DNA from: Umbelopsis ramanniana AG
Lineage: Eukaryota > Mucoromycota > Umbelopsidomycetes > Umbelopsidales > Umbelopsidaceae
DNA: 64,000 bases
Direction: 5' to 3'
Assembly: GCF_025399195.1 (NCBI RefSeq)
Contig: NW_026252096.1
Span: 372,001-436,000 of the forward strand
The translations under genes and the position numbers were made by a program. Below the pieces are notes generated by a model, which had not been told where the DNA came from, ran no database searches, and was given only the letters and a program-made list of their open reading frames with translations. Below are positions 46,024 through 57,900 of the stretch, piece by piece. The stretch's first letter is position 1. Each line of letters starts with the position of its first letter.

Positions 46024-47123
46024 ATGGCTTCCACATTCACACCTCACTCTGACGATGCAATAGTCATGAACACAAGTCGAAAAAACGCAACATCCAATGA
46101 ATCCAACTATCTACAGTCTTTAGATGCAGCGGTAACTTCTTTACCTCCATTATCGCATCTACTCACTTCAGAGCAACATGAGTTGGCTGCCGCTGCAGCT
46201 GCCGCTGCTGCGGCTGCTGTGGTTACTCCTGAACAACAGCACACATCTGTACATTCTCCATTATCCACATCTTCCTCTGTAAATAATCTTCCTCGGTCGT
46301 TGGCTTATGTCCCTCAACAAACCAATGCTGCCATGTATTATACACAATCACCATTAGTTCCCCCTACTATCCCTTCAGCGAACATGATGATGTCCTCACA
46401 AACATCACATCCCAACGATGTGTTCCATTTGGATCCGCAGTTCCTGCCCTTGGATGCCACTACCACATCCATGGCCACCATCAACCCTTACCCTTCCATT
46501 GCCCCAAGACGTGAACGGAACTCCAGTGTATCCAGTACTGCTTCCTCTGATACCAACAAAGTATATTCATTTGTGGCCATCCCTGGAACCAACCAAAAGA
46601 AGCGCCCAAGACGACGATACGACGAAATTGAACGATTATACCACTGCAACTGGCAAGGATGCTCCAAAGCATATGGTACTTTAAATCATTTGAACGCGCA
46701 TGTATCTATGCAGAAACATGTAAGTTGAAATAATCGGACGTATATTACTGTCACTTGTTAAAAGCATCCAAGATTGACCTTTTTTTCTCCTCACTCTAGG
46801 GTCCAAAACGATCACCAGCAGAGTTCAAGGAAATGCGCAAGGAATGGAGACGTCAAAAGAAAGAAAGAGAGGCGGCAAAGAAGGCTGCAGATGAACATAT
46901 GAAGAAGGAAATTATCCATCATCATCAACAACAGCAACAGCAACAACAGTTTGCTGTTGCTGCCGCTGCTGCTGCCGCTGCTATGCCATTACATCCATTG
47001 CCACAGCAACTTGGCTCATATGGCATGACGCATCATCAAATCCCTTCACACGCTTCTCACTACCAACCCATCAGCATCTCGCCGAACTATGGCATGTCTC
47101 CAGGATTACCTGGTTTTTACTAA
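46024..47123 (+). CDS. C2H2 zinc-finger transcription factor, Con7-like
   Basis: Exons 46024-46719 and 46800-47123 give 339 residues. The conserved centre runs KKRPRRRYDEIERLYHCNW and on through GCSKAYGTLNHLNAHV-MQKHG-KR, with a basic helix EFKEMRKEWRRQKKE after it. This single C2H2 finger with its flanks matches the Con7 group of filamentous fungi, where it controls cell-wall and morphogenesis genes. The intron falls directly after the second zinc-binding His. Both ends are low-complexity: an Ala run of 11 codons near residue 55-66 and His/Gln/Ala runs in exon 2, typical of activation regions. The assignment to the Con7 group is by motif memory, so moderately sure. Confidence 0.85.
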
Positions 47124-50100
47124 GAACCACAGGGCTTAAAAAAAATTGATTTGTAAAATTCAACTCTCAAACCACCAAAACCTTTTGCAAATACCTTGCA
47201 GAATATACATATTTTTTTTTCTTTCTCTTTTTGCAAAGAGCCCTCTCTCCCTGAACGATCCTGGTGTAATAGATCATAGACGGATGCTGGTCATCAACTC
47301 CTCCTCTCCTCCTCCCCCAACCCCCCAAATATCTGCTGTATAAAAAAAAAATTACCCATCACCATCAAATATAACTTTTGCGGTCACTAAATGCCGTACG
47401 TAACGCAACTCACAAAACTCTATTTAAGATTTCTGGTATTCCTTTTCGCACCTGCTTATTACTAAATTATAAAACACTGAATAAAGTGAATGATTGAATA
47501 CATCTTATTATGAGACGCCTCTCAATGCCTTGAACGCCTCTTCAAAAAAGCTTATTTACATAAGGGGGGATCGACTAATTGCCTGAAAAAGAGATCCCTG
47601 ACTATGACGTACAGACGTGACTGTGTTATGTTTCAACCCAGTCAAATGACAGCCCCCCCTCTGTGTTACCGCAATATGCGTTGAGCCAACCACAAGCAAA
47701 ACAAGCTGTACAAAAAAAATCAAAGATAAAAATAAAAACACTCGCTCATCATGTATGGCAACCCGGTCATATGAAAGTTATGTCGGTGCAGTGCGGCGGT
47801 GTTGTGCCAGGCGATGCCAAGGTCAGACCGTCATCATTAAAAAAAAAAAATTTTTTAATTGTCAGCTGTAACTCGGTATTCTCGGTATGGTCTCCGAAGG
47901 ACGAGGGTACCCTTGTATTGGTGATAAGGAGATAGAGAAAATTTGAGGCGACAACGTCAAAGCGTAGAAGATATTGATCAATGTTCTAGCGTATTCCTGG
48001 ATTTGGTTTGGTGGTGTATGAAAAAAAAAAAAGTGGCGCTTTAGAACCATGATCGTCCCGCAAGCCCACTCCTTTGCGTTTTTTGGTTCAGTCCCCTTGC
48101 GCCGCTTGCTTATATCAATATGAAACTTATCTCTATCTGACAATGAATTTAATGGATAGGGTCCGTGTGCCCTCATTGCACCTTAACTCCTACACAGGAG
48201 CCCGTCCTCTCAGCTTACTCATACAACCTTCATGATGAAACACGAAAGGCTTGTTCAAACACAAACATGTGTCCAAGGTAATGACAGTCCATTTGGGCTT
48301 GTGCGAACGCCACCACCATTCATTCGCAACCTTTACCAATTTACTGGAAAATGTGTGTGAATTGAAAGAAGAGTTATTTTATCGACAAAATTATAGAATC
48401 TCATCATTATCCGTGAGTTGTTTGTGCCTGACTAGCCATATCAGTAGTTGCCAAGAACTTTCTCTCTGCAAGCAATAGAAGTTCATTTATGCAATTACTA
48501 CTAGTATTCGATTTTGGAAATTGCATAATTTACAATAACATTATGCCGCTGGTGGTAACCGAATTAAAACTAGGATCTTTCGCGACGAAAGATTAGAAAA
48601 AAAAAATTCAGAACGCGTCATACAAACTATCACGTCCGCTTCTTCCAGCGACATGGGCTTCTCTACCGCTGACTTCTCAAAACAGTATTCACACAGATAA
48701 TTTTGGCTGGCAATCTCTGATCCAAAATCGCTCCTGACGCACCATTCATGATGAACAGTTAGTGTAAAATTGACACCATCTTGAAATGAAATCGCGGGTT
48801 AACCTCGCATAGGAAAGCAGCTTGAGTGAGTAATCATGTCAACGCTGTCTGCGTAACCACTGATCCATCGATAAATGTGTTGGTAGTAGCATCACTTGAA
48901 ATGGAAACATAAACTACTTACAAATTCCAACATTCATGCCAGCGGTGATCTGCACCAGCACAAAAGGGTCAAAGTTGGGCTTTTTATTTACTTTGCGTTT
49001 TATTTCAGCAGCAATTCTGTAAACAGATGCAGAAGAGAGAATCAAGACATGTTTCCCTATGCACATTACATAGCAAGGCATCACCATGACTAAACATTAC
49101 ACAGCCGACAGAACCTTTGAATAGGTGATGATGTCTTGCTCGCATTTCATTCCTACATCTATACAACTTCTGAGAATTTATCTTCTTGTAACCCACCTCC
49201 TAGTAATTCACCTCCTGGTAATCTATCTCCTGACAATCCCTTTCAACCATAATCTCTAGATATACGCATAATAGGCCTGCTAGCATTCAGGCTGCTATCA
49301 CTACTAAGAAAGAATTCAAAGATGTCAGCATAAGTCAAACTTTAAAAGCTCGCAACCCACTGCTTTGACCAGATCGGAAAGTTGGAAGAACATGCTTGGG
49401 ACTTCGTACAGTTTACCGATCTGAGACGACCTATATTTTCTTCCCATATGGAGCAAGTAGATGGTCCTACTACGTCAAAACACTGCGAGACATTAAACAA
49501 AAGCAACGAGCTTGAGGTCGGGTAGAAGTAGAAGTAAGGGGTTTAAGGTTTGAGTCCGTTCCTAGTGATACCAAACGAAGTATCGCCTTTAGTAAAAGAT
49601 TGGCAAACCGGAACATCCTCCAATGGAGGACCCAGGTTGCACCACCAGTTTGAACAAACTTGGATCAAGCCACTCTTTACTGATGAAGGCCGATAGTTTA
49701 AGATATGTCTGAAAAGAGACATATGCCTAAGAATTTTGTTGTGGAAAGTAGAGTTATAAGGAGAAATGTGTTGTAAGTGAAGGTAGTAATTGAATAACGA
49801 CTGCTTAAGATGGCTGTGAGGTAGCCTCAAAAGTAGCTTTGGAGATTTTACTTGACATTTCATTAGTCGATGTATTGCATCTACAGTGAGAAGTCCCTTT
49901 TTTGAAAAAAAAAAAAAAAACCTGAGTGGCAACTTAAAGAGCAGCCCGTCTCCTTTCTTGGCTATATTTTGTGCGCTTACGCTCAAATTTAACAGCATTA
50001 GTGACTCATTTTCTACCACATGGAACATGTGGTAAAAGCAATCAATGCCATCATAGCCATGATCACTAATCTGATACTCTAACTACTTTTCAATCTCTAT

Positions 50101-50477
50101 GAATCAGAAAGCAAAACCGAATTCAGAACAACACGCCTTGCGCCGTTTCAAAGCAAACAGCAGCTTCCACACCTTTACTCGACATTGTTACTGGCTCTGG
50201 TGTATGCTTCATACTGATTCTTTCTAGGTCGAATAGATTAACGATACCATATACTAAAGGTGGGTGCTAGGGAATAGCAAACGGCCGAGAAGTAGACCAC
50301 ATGTGGAACTTTAGACGACACCATGCTGAAAGGAAGATAAGGATTACTGTAAACGACCGCTATCACGCAAACAAATTTCCATCCCGCGACCACAGATTGT
50401 AATATCAAAACACGCTTTCATTTTTACATTGAACAAAAGATAGGCTTACATTAAATGCCAAAGCCAATGCGACTTCT
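47124..50477. other. Long intergenic region
   Basis: 3.35 kb without a supported gene. It has several homopolymer runs (A12/T6 at 47839-47856, A12 near 48019, A16 at 49905-49920). A 161-codon minus frame at 49543-50028 runs through the A16 tract and has no recognisable domain. Confidence 0.5.
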
Positions 50478-51238
50478 TTAGTGAATATCAAACCGCCGTT
50501 GGCGTTGAGACCATCTCCGGTGATCCCATTGACTTCCGGGCTGGCGAGAAGGCTACAACGTCTGCAATCTCTTCAGCGGTCGCAAACGTTTGACTGCGGC
50601 ATTTTTCGTAACTTGTCTCAACGCCTCAACGCATTCAGAAGGCTGCTGAAGTGCCATGTCAGTAGCCACAGGACCTGGATTGACGCAGTTGCTTGTAATG
50701 TTGTTGCTGCCGCCGCCAAACTCGGTTGCCCACACGCGAGAAATCGATTCCAAGATTCCTTTCGTTCCAGCATACACTGCTACACCGTGGAACCCGTTTC
50801 GCGCGCCAACGGATGAAATGTTAATAATGCGTCCGTTTTCTTAAAGATATGGAGAGCTTTCCTCGACCAGAAGAATGGGTCCTCGCACGTTGATATTGAA
50901 CATGGCTACGAAGTCTTCAACTTAAATCTCTTCCAGAACTTGGAATATGCCAATAGCAGCATTGTTGACAACAATGTCAATTTTACCGAAGGCTTCAACC
51001 GTCGCTTCAACAATCTTCTTGGCTCCATTCACATCATCAACGTCAGCCTGGACTGATAGCGCTTTACTGCAGGCGTCTTGAATTCGTTTGCCGATGGCTA
51101 CTGCACGATCCTCTGATGAGGTGTAGTTGACAACGATAGAGGCACCTTGATTTGCCAATACATTGAAAATGTCGCACCAATCCCATGAGTTCCTCCTGTG
51201 ACATAAGCGACTTTTCCTTCCAGTAGTCGTGCTTGCAT
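50478..51238 (-). pseudogene. Decayed short-chain dehydrogenase, paralogue of the intact gene at 52,378-53,136
   Basis: Aligned to the neighbour, the copy starts at ATG 51238 (GKVAYVTGGTHGIG) and ends near LNANGGLIFT. Frame is lost directly after GIGA, then regained as VLANQGASIVVNYTSSEDRA. Stops appear after LEEI and after ESSPYL, and another shift follows NAAVKR. YAGTKG with the catalytic Tyr and Lys is still readable. At least two shifts and two stops show it is dead. It is the same strand as the intact gene and 1.1 kb downstream of it, so a tandem duplicate that decayed. Confidence 0.88.
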
Positions 51239-52377
51239 TTTGAAGTAATACAGTCAATTCCAATGCTTCTGATTCTGACTCAACGTATTGCCTACATATA
51301 TAGTATTCGGGAATATGGTGAGGCATTATTGATGCAGAAGTGGTCATAGATTATGTGGAAATTAGAGAGCAAGAGGGATACCGACATCACGGGTTAGATC
51401 TGAGAAGCTGACGACTTGCTTGAATATAATACACTGGATAAAGTGTTTGGATGGATTGCGTGGAGCCAGATTTCCAGAGGTGGATACTCCAAGCCAATAA
51501 ACCCAAATTGAAAATTTTTCTGCTGCATAAATTGCTAGTGCAAAGTTATTGTTGGGCAGGAGCCGCGTTGGATATCACAGCAACTCAATCTAGTCCTGTG
51601 TACAGAGAAAATTGTGGACAATGGGGTAGCTCCATAGAATTATTTGCCAGTGTTGAATGTATATAGCTCGTTTGATAGAAAGTCTAGCATGAGCAGCCAA
51701 ATGACTGTACGAAGGGCTACCGTAAGTGACTCAATATACGATTTCGCTTATTGTTCCGATCGCTCCGTCATGCCGACCAAGCCTCGTACTCTGGGCCGAT
51801 ACCTACGGTGTGTCACTCCGAGCTGTTTCATGTACAGGAGGCATGAGGATGCTTGATATAACCGGGAGAGATATTTCCTCGCTCTAGCTTCACTTAGCCC
51901 CATGTAGACCCCAGAATCATAGTAAAAATTAGAATACTTTGGGTTCTATCACCGTGGTCTACTAATTATCACGTTATTCACTTCTTATACCAGCCCCGCA
52001 CCGTCAAGCCAGAACTCCTCGTTGACCTTTCACCTGCTTTACCTGATCTTACACCTTTGTGTGGATCGAAAACGCAGCCCTGAAGGGTACTCAGATTCTG
52101 ATGAAAGCAAGTGTCTCGTTAACCTTTGGTGTTATTCATCATTGATGTATACTGTTTGTTATGAAAAGAAATAAAACCGGTATATGATGAGTATCTATAC
52201 TGAGTAAGCAACCGTTCCAATTTACTCTTGTAGAGGAGTACGTATTTGCATATTGAACTCGGGAACAGTAATGTAAACCATCAAACCTTCAAATCCATTT
52301 GCTTTATATAGTTATTTATTGTAGTTTATATATCTTTCAACATAGTACAGGTAAGATATCAATTCCTGCGTACCCAT
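51239..52377. other. Intergenic
   Basis: No gene is supported between the pseudogene and the intact short-chain dehydrogenase. Confidence 0.5.
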
Positions 52378-53136
52378 TTATGTAAATATCAAACCACCAT
52401 TGGCGTTCAGAACATCACCAGTGACCCACTGGCTTCCAGGACTTGCAAGGAAGGCTGCGACGTTGGCAATTTCCTCAACTGTTGCGAAGCGCTTGAGAGC
52501 AGCATTCTGTACAGTTTTGTTCAGACCATCCAACACCTCAGCAGGTTGCGCAAGCGCCATATCAGTTGCTACGGGACCTGGGTTGATACTATTGCTTGTG
52601 ATATTCTTGCTACCAAATTCATGAGCCCATACGCGGGACATCGACTCCAAAGCCCCCTTGGTTCCAGCATATATGGATGACCCAGGCATTCCGAATCGTG
52701 CGGCAACAGATGAAATGTTGATAATGCGTCCATTTTCTTGCAGATGAGGTGCACTTTCCTTGACCAAAAGAAGAGGACCGCGAACATTGATATTGTACTG
52801 TCTATCGTATTCATCCAGTTCTACTTGCTCAACACCTTGGAAAGTTGCTACGGCGGCATTATTAACAAGGATATCAACCTTGCCAAATTCCTTGACGGTT
52901 GCGTCAACAATCTTCTTAGCTCCATCCACAGCACCAACATCTGCCTGAATAGAGATGGCTTTGCCTCCAGCTTCAACGAGGGTTTTGACCAAGGCTTTTG
53001 CACGATCCTCGGATGAAGTATAGTTGATGACAATAGAAGCGCCTTGCTTTGCCAGTATATTTACAATAGCTTCACCGATGCCGCGAGTGCCGCCAGTGAC
53101 AATGGCAACTTTTCCTTGTAGTGGTTGAGTAGTCAT
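52378..53136 (-). CDS. Short-chain dehydrogenase/reductase (3-oxoacyl reductase-like)
   Basis: Intronless, 252 residues, the normal size of a classical SDR. The cofactor loop TGGTRGIG is at residues 15-22, NNAA at about 91-94, the catalytic Ser in NISSVAAR, and Tyr/Lys in YAGTK (about 158-162). PGPVATDMA follows, as does LNANGG near the end. NYTSSEDRA after the second strand, with no Asp at its tip, fits NADP(H). It resembles FabG-like 3-oxoacyl-reductases and sugar or steroid dehydrogenases; substrate is not deducible. A TATATAA box lies about 70 bp upstream. Confidence 0.9.
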   Translation of the reverse strand: MTTQPLQGKVAIVTGGTRGIGEAIVNILAKQGASIVINYTSSEDRAKALVKTLVEAGGKAISIQADVGAVDGAKKIVDATVKEFGKVDILVNNAAVATFQGVEQVELDEYDRQYNINVRGPLLLVKESAPHLQENGRIINISSVAARFGMPGSSIYAGTKGALESMSRVWAHEFGSKNITSNSINPGPVATDMALAQPAEVLDGLNKTVQNAALKRFATVEEIANVAAFLASPGSQWVTGDVLNANGGLIFT

Positions 53137-53202
53137 GATTTCTTTGATGTGGGTAGATGTGGGTAGATTATTTTGTAGATGGATAAGGTGTAGTATAGGG
53201 TA

Positions 53203-53209
53203 TTATATA
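53203..53209 (-). promoter_or_regulatory. TATA box of the short-chain dehydrogenase gene
   Basis: TATATAA on the minus strand about 70 bp upstream of the ATG at 53136. Confidence 0.5.
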
Positions 53210-54089
53210 GGTTTGAAAAAATCAATGCATCCACGCATTCATTATTAATTCAGAGCATACTGCCGACGGCCATTAATACGTGATGATTTACGTAAAATCG
53301 AAGGCTTGAAGTTTGAAAGCAATGGCGTCGTCACAAATATTATTAATGGGATAATCATCTAATTTTTGGACAAACCGGCAATAAGCAACACTTATCGCCG
53401 TTCCTGACTAAGCGCCTTAGAACGTCACCTTGTGTATTAATTATTTCTATCACTTGGACCAACATCGGCACGGAACAACATGACCCGACCAGTGCAGCAG
53501 ACACTCAACAACATAAAAAAAAAAATTTGCTGAAAACCGCTCCAAAGATGAAATGCAGAAACTCGAAATTGGCCTAGGACCCACATTCTCATCTGAGAGA
53601 TGAAAAAGATCCCTGTAAATGGGCCAGTGTACCAGGTCTGAAATGCATTCACAAATTGCTAACGGTAGGAACTGAGCCAAGCTAGTGTTACACATAAGAT
53701 TCTAAATATGGGGGAAAATGTCGACGATACTGATCAGCTAGATCATGTAATAACAAACTCTTCATAAAAAATGGTAATGTTTCGCGCAACGACCAAAAAT
53801 GTATGATTACCCAGAATCACCAGGCTGCGAAACTGTCTCACCCACTAAACTCATGCCATTCTGTAAACCCCCATTCTGTAAACCCCCATATTCCCCCATA
53901 TTTTCAGGAAAAAATCGTCACAATGGTGTCGACAAAACGTCGCCAATGGCCTATGACTACCGGAAAGAGAGGACACAATGATTGTTATATTTTGCATTTT
54001 TGCAAACCTTATTGATGAGAGCTATCTTGCGTCAAGAACATAGGAATTTTGACATTTTACAAATCTCGGAAAGCAACCTTCACAAGTAC
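53210..54089. other. Intergenic
   Basis: Nothing is recognised. CATTCTGTAAACCCC occurs twice in tandem near 53855-53885. Confidence 0.45.
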
Positions 54090-54310
54090 TGCCTACTCTA
54101 GAAAATGTATTCAACGAAATTTCTCTTGCTTCCTTCATAGCACCAATATCTGCTTGAACTATTTGACTACCGCGTGCAACTGCGCTTTACTTCCGGAATC
54201 AGTACAAGTTATGACCATGACCATGCCCAATAAATGTTCCAAATACGCCGACAACTGTTTCACTGACGCCTGCGCTACGTTAGGGACAATCATTGCGACC
54301 CTTAAGCGAT
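54090..54310 (-). pseudogene. Strongly decayed short-chain dehydrogenase relic
   Basis: The minus strand reads VAMIV...MVITCTDSGSKAQLHA and, after a frame break, SQIVQADIGAMKEAREI. This follows the N-terminal order of the intact SDR (VAIVTGG, IVINYTSSEDRAKAL, ISIQADVGAVDGAKKI). The nucleotide match at 54121-54160 to the coding region 52912-52952 is also visible. No start, glycine loop or active site remains. It would be a third member of a local tandem array. Confidence 0.5.
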
Positions 54311-56681
54311 GAAAAAACCTCATCATCGCCGGTATTAATATTTTTTTATATCGATTATATCAATTTCGTTGTAGTACTTGGTGGATAACTGACAAGACAC
54401 TACTGCTTACGTGATTTGAACCACCCGAAGTGTGCCGTATTCAGAATTTTGTTAAGGTGCACAGTCAGCCACCTCTATAATAAGGTCGGTCTGGAGTAAA
54501 TGTGGTTGATAATGACATTGGAAAGAGAAGCGCACGTTAAACGTTCGACATATTCTCATCAGGCCATTAGAGAATGAGTCCTGCATCTGGCTGAAGATGT
54601 GCTGCTCGCCTTTTTGGTGCAAATAATCGTTTTATTCGGAGAGGCAATAAACTCAACACTTACCCAGCTCCATTCTGAAATTATCGCCACCAGAAATTTT
54701 TTGTAAGAGTAGTTTTCAGGGCCATTTCATATAGTCTCTTGACTTGTCACTAAAACCGGCTTGAGTAGACACGAAGCACAAGAAATCACTATCATCTTGT
54801 TCACCTGCTAGGGAACTTTGCTACTCTTGATGATGTAGTACCTCATTTAAGTGTCAAAGCACTTCATAGCAGAATTTCGTGTCGGTACCTGAGGCAAAAC
54901 GTCACTTACCAAAGTTGAGGCATGCAAGTAACGTCAACTATCACACATATGATCAAATTCAGCTTCGCTTTAGTCGAGTTAATTCGTTCAGGCGTCTTCC
55001 GAGCAGATTGAAATCTTCTTCCAATTGACATTACAGTAGCTTGATCAGAATATACGATCGGCCATTCGAGATACATTGGGTTGTGTTGATTAGCTAATTA
55101 TAAAGGCATAGTCATTACTGATTATGCTGTTCAATACAAAAGTGATATGAAGTAATAACGAAAGCAGTTTCAGCAATTATATTACACAAAACAAAGTTGT
55201 CATTGTTCCAACATCAAAGAGGTCCGACATAGCTCAGACAATTTCCTCAATTGTATTTGATACTGTCAGATGAAGGGGGAACCTTTTTTTATTATTATTT
55301 TAGCTGGAAGGTAGACACAGCAGGCCGTGGAATATCATCTGCTAGTTTCTCTTACAGGAAATCGACTTGTGAAGTATCAAACTGTATGCATCACAATAGT
55401 AAATTCTTAGACATCTCGTGCAAAGTTAACTTTTTAGCATATTGCAATTGGAATGTCCAATCATTCTATTACGTGCGTAGGTTCCATAACAAGACTAGAA
55501 GCAATGAATACTGTTTGTAGGTATCGTTGGCTTTGGTGCACAACTCCTTTACCCCATCACTGTAATGTTTAAATTATGACAAAGACGGTAACAGGCAAGC
55601 GACAGCAAATTGATTTTTTGCTAGTGATATCGTGTACGATAAACAGATAGCAAGAGGATGGGAAAATTGATATAGTATGTCAGGGTCAAGCTTGCCCTTA
55701 GTTGCCAATATTGCCTGTATATTTGTGCGCGTGATGCAGGAATACAAACACGGAAAGGTTATGTAAGTATTTTGATTGGATGAATGTATGTAATATAATG
55801 CAGCGTAGATGGATTAGGAAAACCACTTGTTATGCCACGAATGTACTATCACCGTCCATGGCCATTAATGTGGTTCCTAGCATGAATGGTTAAACATTGA
55901 AAACGGAGTATTGTACATTATCTATACAACACTGGTTGGTGGACGCACCGACGACTGGACTTTTTTTGCGCATAACGAGCATTTCATGTGGTCTTGGTGG
56001 CCATTGTGGCAATCCGCACAAGTCGTGTTGTCAGTAACAAGGAGTCTTGAAAATTGGATGTGACCATTCTTGTCCCTGCACATTTATCTTTTATTTAGTT
56101 GTTTCTTGTATGGTGCTCAATAGCACCATATGAGCTTCTTTATAACGAATTACAAATCCTACTGAAGGCACGATTGTGATCTACAGTATAGACGCCACGA
56201 AACGATCCGTTGATTTCTTCAACTTGGTTTTATGTTGGCATTTTTAAGTTCTGCTTAACAAAGTGAGGCTGGTTTACTGGATTAGGATAGTTGACACGAT
56301 TTAGAATCACTAGATAGCGGTGGAAAGTCAATATAAGCGCAAAGGCTGACTGGTAGCAGCGACTTGCGGGATTACATTTCCTGGTAAAATGACAGGTTAC
56401 GGAGACGCAGGAGTGCAAGGAGTAAGGCTCGGGTACGTTGGTTAGAATGAGTTTGATCAGCCAAAAGCAGTTGGTTAGTTGCTTCAATCCATTTTTTCTC
56501 TCTCCCTGGGCTCAATCAAACATGGCTTTTGTCTCCTGGATCGAGGTCAAGCGATTTCGTATTAAAGCTAAGGTTTTTGAAAACCTGTTGTCTTTTAGAC
56601 TGTCCTATTTTCTCTAGTCTTCCTTTACTTTTTTGTACATCGACTTGATTTACTTTCTATACTTTGATTTGTAAAATAGAC
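54311..56681. other. Long intergenic region
   Basis: No supported gene. The frames present are all shorter than 95 codons and not recognisable. Confidence 0.5.
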
Positions 56682-57368
56682 ATGGCACGTCGAAAATTCA
56701 TGATCTGTATGCTGGTTTTTGCCTTCATAGTTGCAAGCTGGGCAACACCCTTGCCCAAAATTAAGGCCAAGTTGAGTGCAAACGTCAAAGCCGGCAAAGC
56801 AAGAATTTCATTGAGTGTCGATTTATTTTCTGGACTCGCTACCTGGTTCACTCCCAACAAAGGAGGAATAGAAGGCGGTCCATTGGGTGAGTAATCGACG
56901 TGTAACTGTAGCGTATTTGCTTTGTCCAAAGCATATGATTAACATGTCTTCCTCCCGCTTGTGTTTCTCCCATAAACAGGAGCATGTGGACCAAGACAAA
57001 GCAATGATGATATGATTGTAGCATTGGTAAGTAAAGAATTTGTCAGTCAACCAAGGTCTAATACGCTAATACCATTGCTTTAAAGAACGCTGCCCAATAT
57101 GGTGATATGAATAAGAAGAGCAAACACTGCGGTAGAAAAGTTTTGATAACCGGGCCAACAGGCAAAAAAGCGACGGCAGTTATCAACGACGCATGCCCGG
57201 GTTGCAAAAAGAGTAAGTTGTTGTTAAAACAGGTTGTCAACAGTCGACCATGACTAACCTATACTTGATTTGTGCATTCCAGATTCCTTGGATCTTACTC
57301 CCGTGGTGTTCAAGAAATTAGGCAGCTTGAATACTGGCATACTGAAAATCAAATGGAAATTCATCTAA
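56682..57368 (+). CDS. Secreted RlpA/expansin-like double-psi beta-barrel protein, intron-containing
   Basis: Exons 56682-56886, 56980-57026, 57086-57212 and 57283-57368 give 154 residues. A signal peptide (1-21) is followed by a basic spacer and a DPBB domain (about residues 50-154): SGLATWFTPNKGG, GACGPRQSND, IVALNAAQYGDM, HCGRKVLITG, VINDACPGCK, SLDLTPVVFKKLG. The Asp of SLDLTP matches the acidic residue in expansins and RlpA; four Cys can form two disulfides. These small secreted fungal proteins (often annotated as RlpA-like, or barwin-like) loosen or bind cell walls. A paralogue without introns is at 60387-60866. Confidence 0.88.
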
Positions 57369-57900
57369 TTGGAATATCTAACACTCCACTCCTTCAAATA
57401 CCTTGCCTATTTATGTACTCTGACCACGATAAGACTTTCTGACCCCAACATACAGTATAACAATGCCATCCAATTTTTTAAGCATGACTTTTTGCCTTAT
57501 TGTGATATCTTTTTTATAATTTTCTCCATCGAGATGGGAAGCGGAATATGAAATGGATTGACCCGCTGAGCCTGCACCGATTTTCGTCTGCCGCGTGCCT
57601 GCGTGAACAAATCTTCTCATTCACACACATTATTCACCACTCTGCATCATCTTCCCACACCAAAGGTATTGCCTTGTTGAATGAGTTGGCCTTAGTTTGA
57701 TTCCATTGCAATAATACAATATTCCAATATAGACCATTAATTACACCTTGGCGGATTTGCTGCATTCCTTATAATGAACGGTAAACTACTGATTTCCCTC
57801 CCTTACCTCCACCCCACAATCTTGCATGATTGCGAAATCACGTAGGCCGTTTACCGATCGCAGCATGCTAATCGAACTTTTTCTCCCCCTTATTTGAATT
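57369..57900. other. Intergenic
   Basis: Promoter of the Ert1-like gene. I searched here for a missing zinc-cluster exon (C-x2-C-x6-C) and saw none. Confidence 0.5.

Noticed and set aside
49543-50028. 161-codon minus-strand frame
   Set aside because: It runs through an A16 tract (poly-Phe), has no domain, no promoter or intron signals, and lies in a gene-poor stretch. It may be retroelement debris, but I could not show it.
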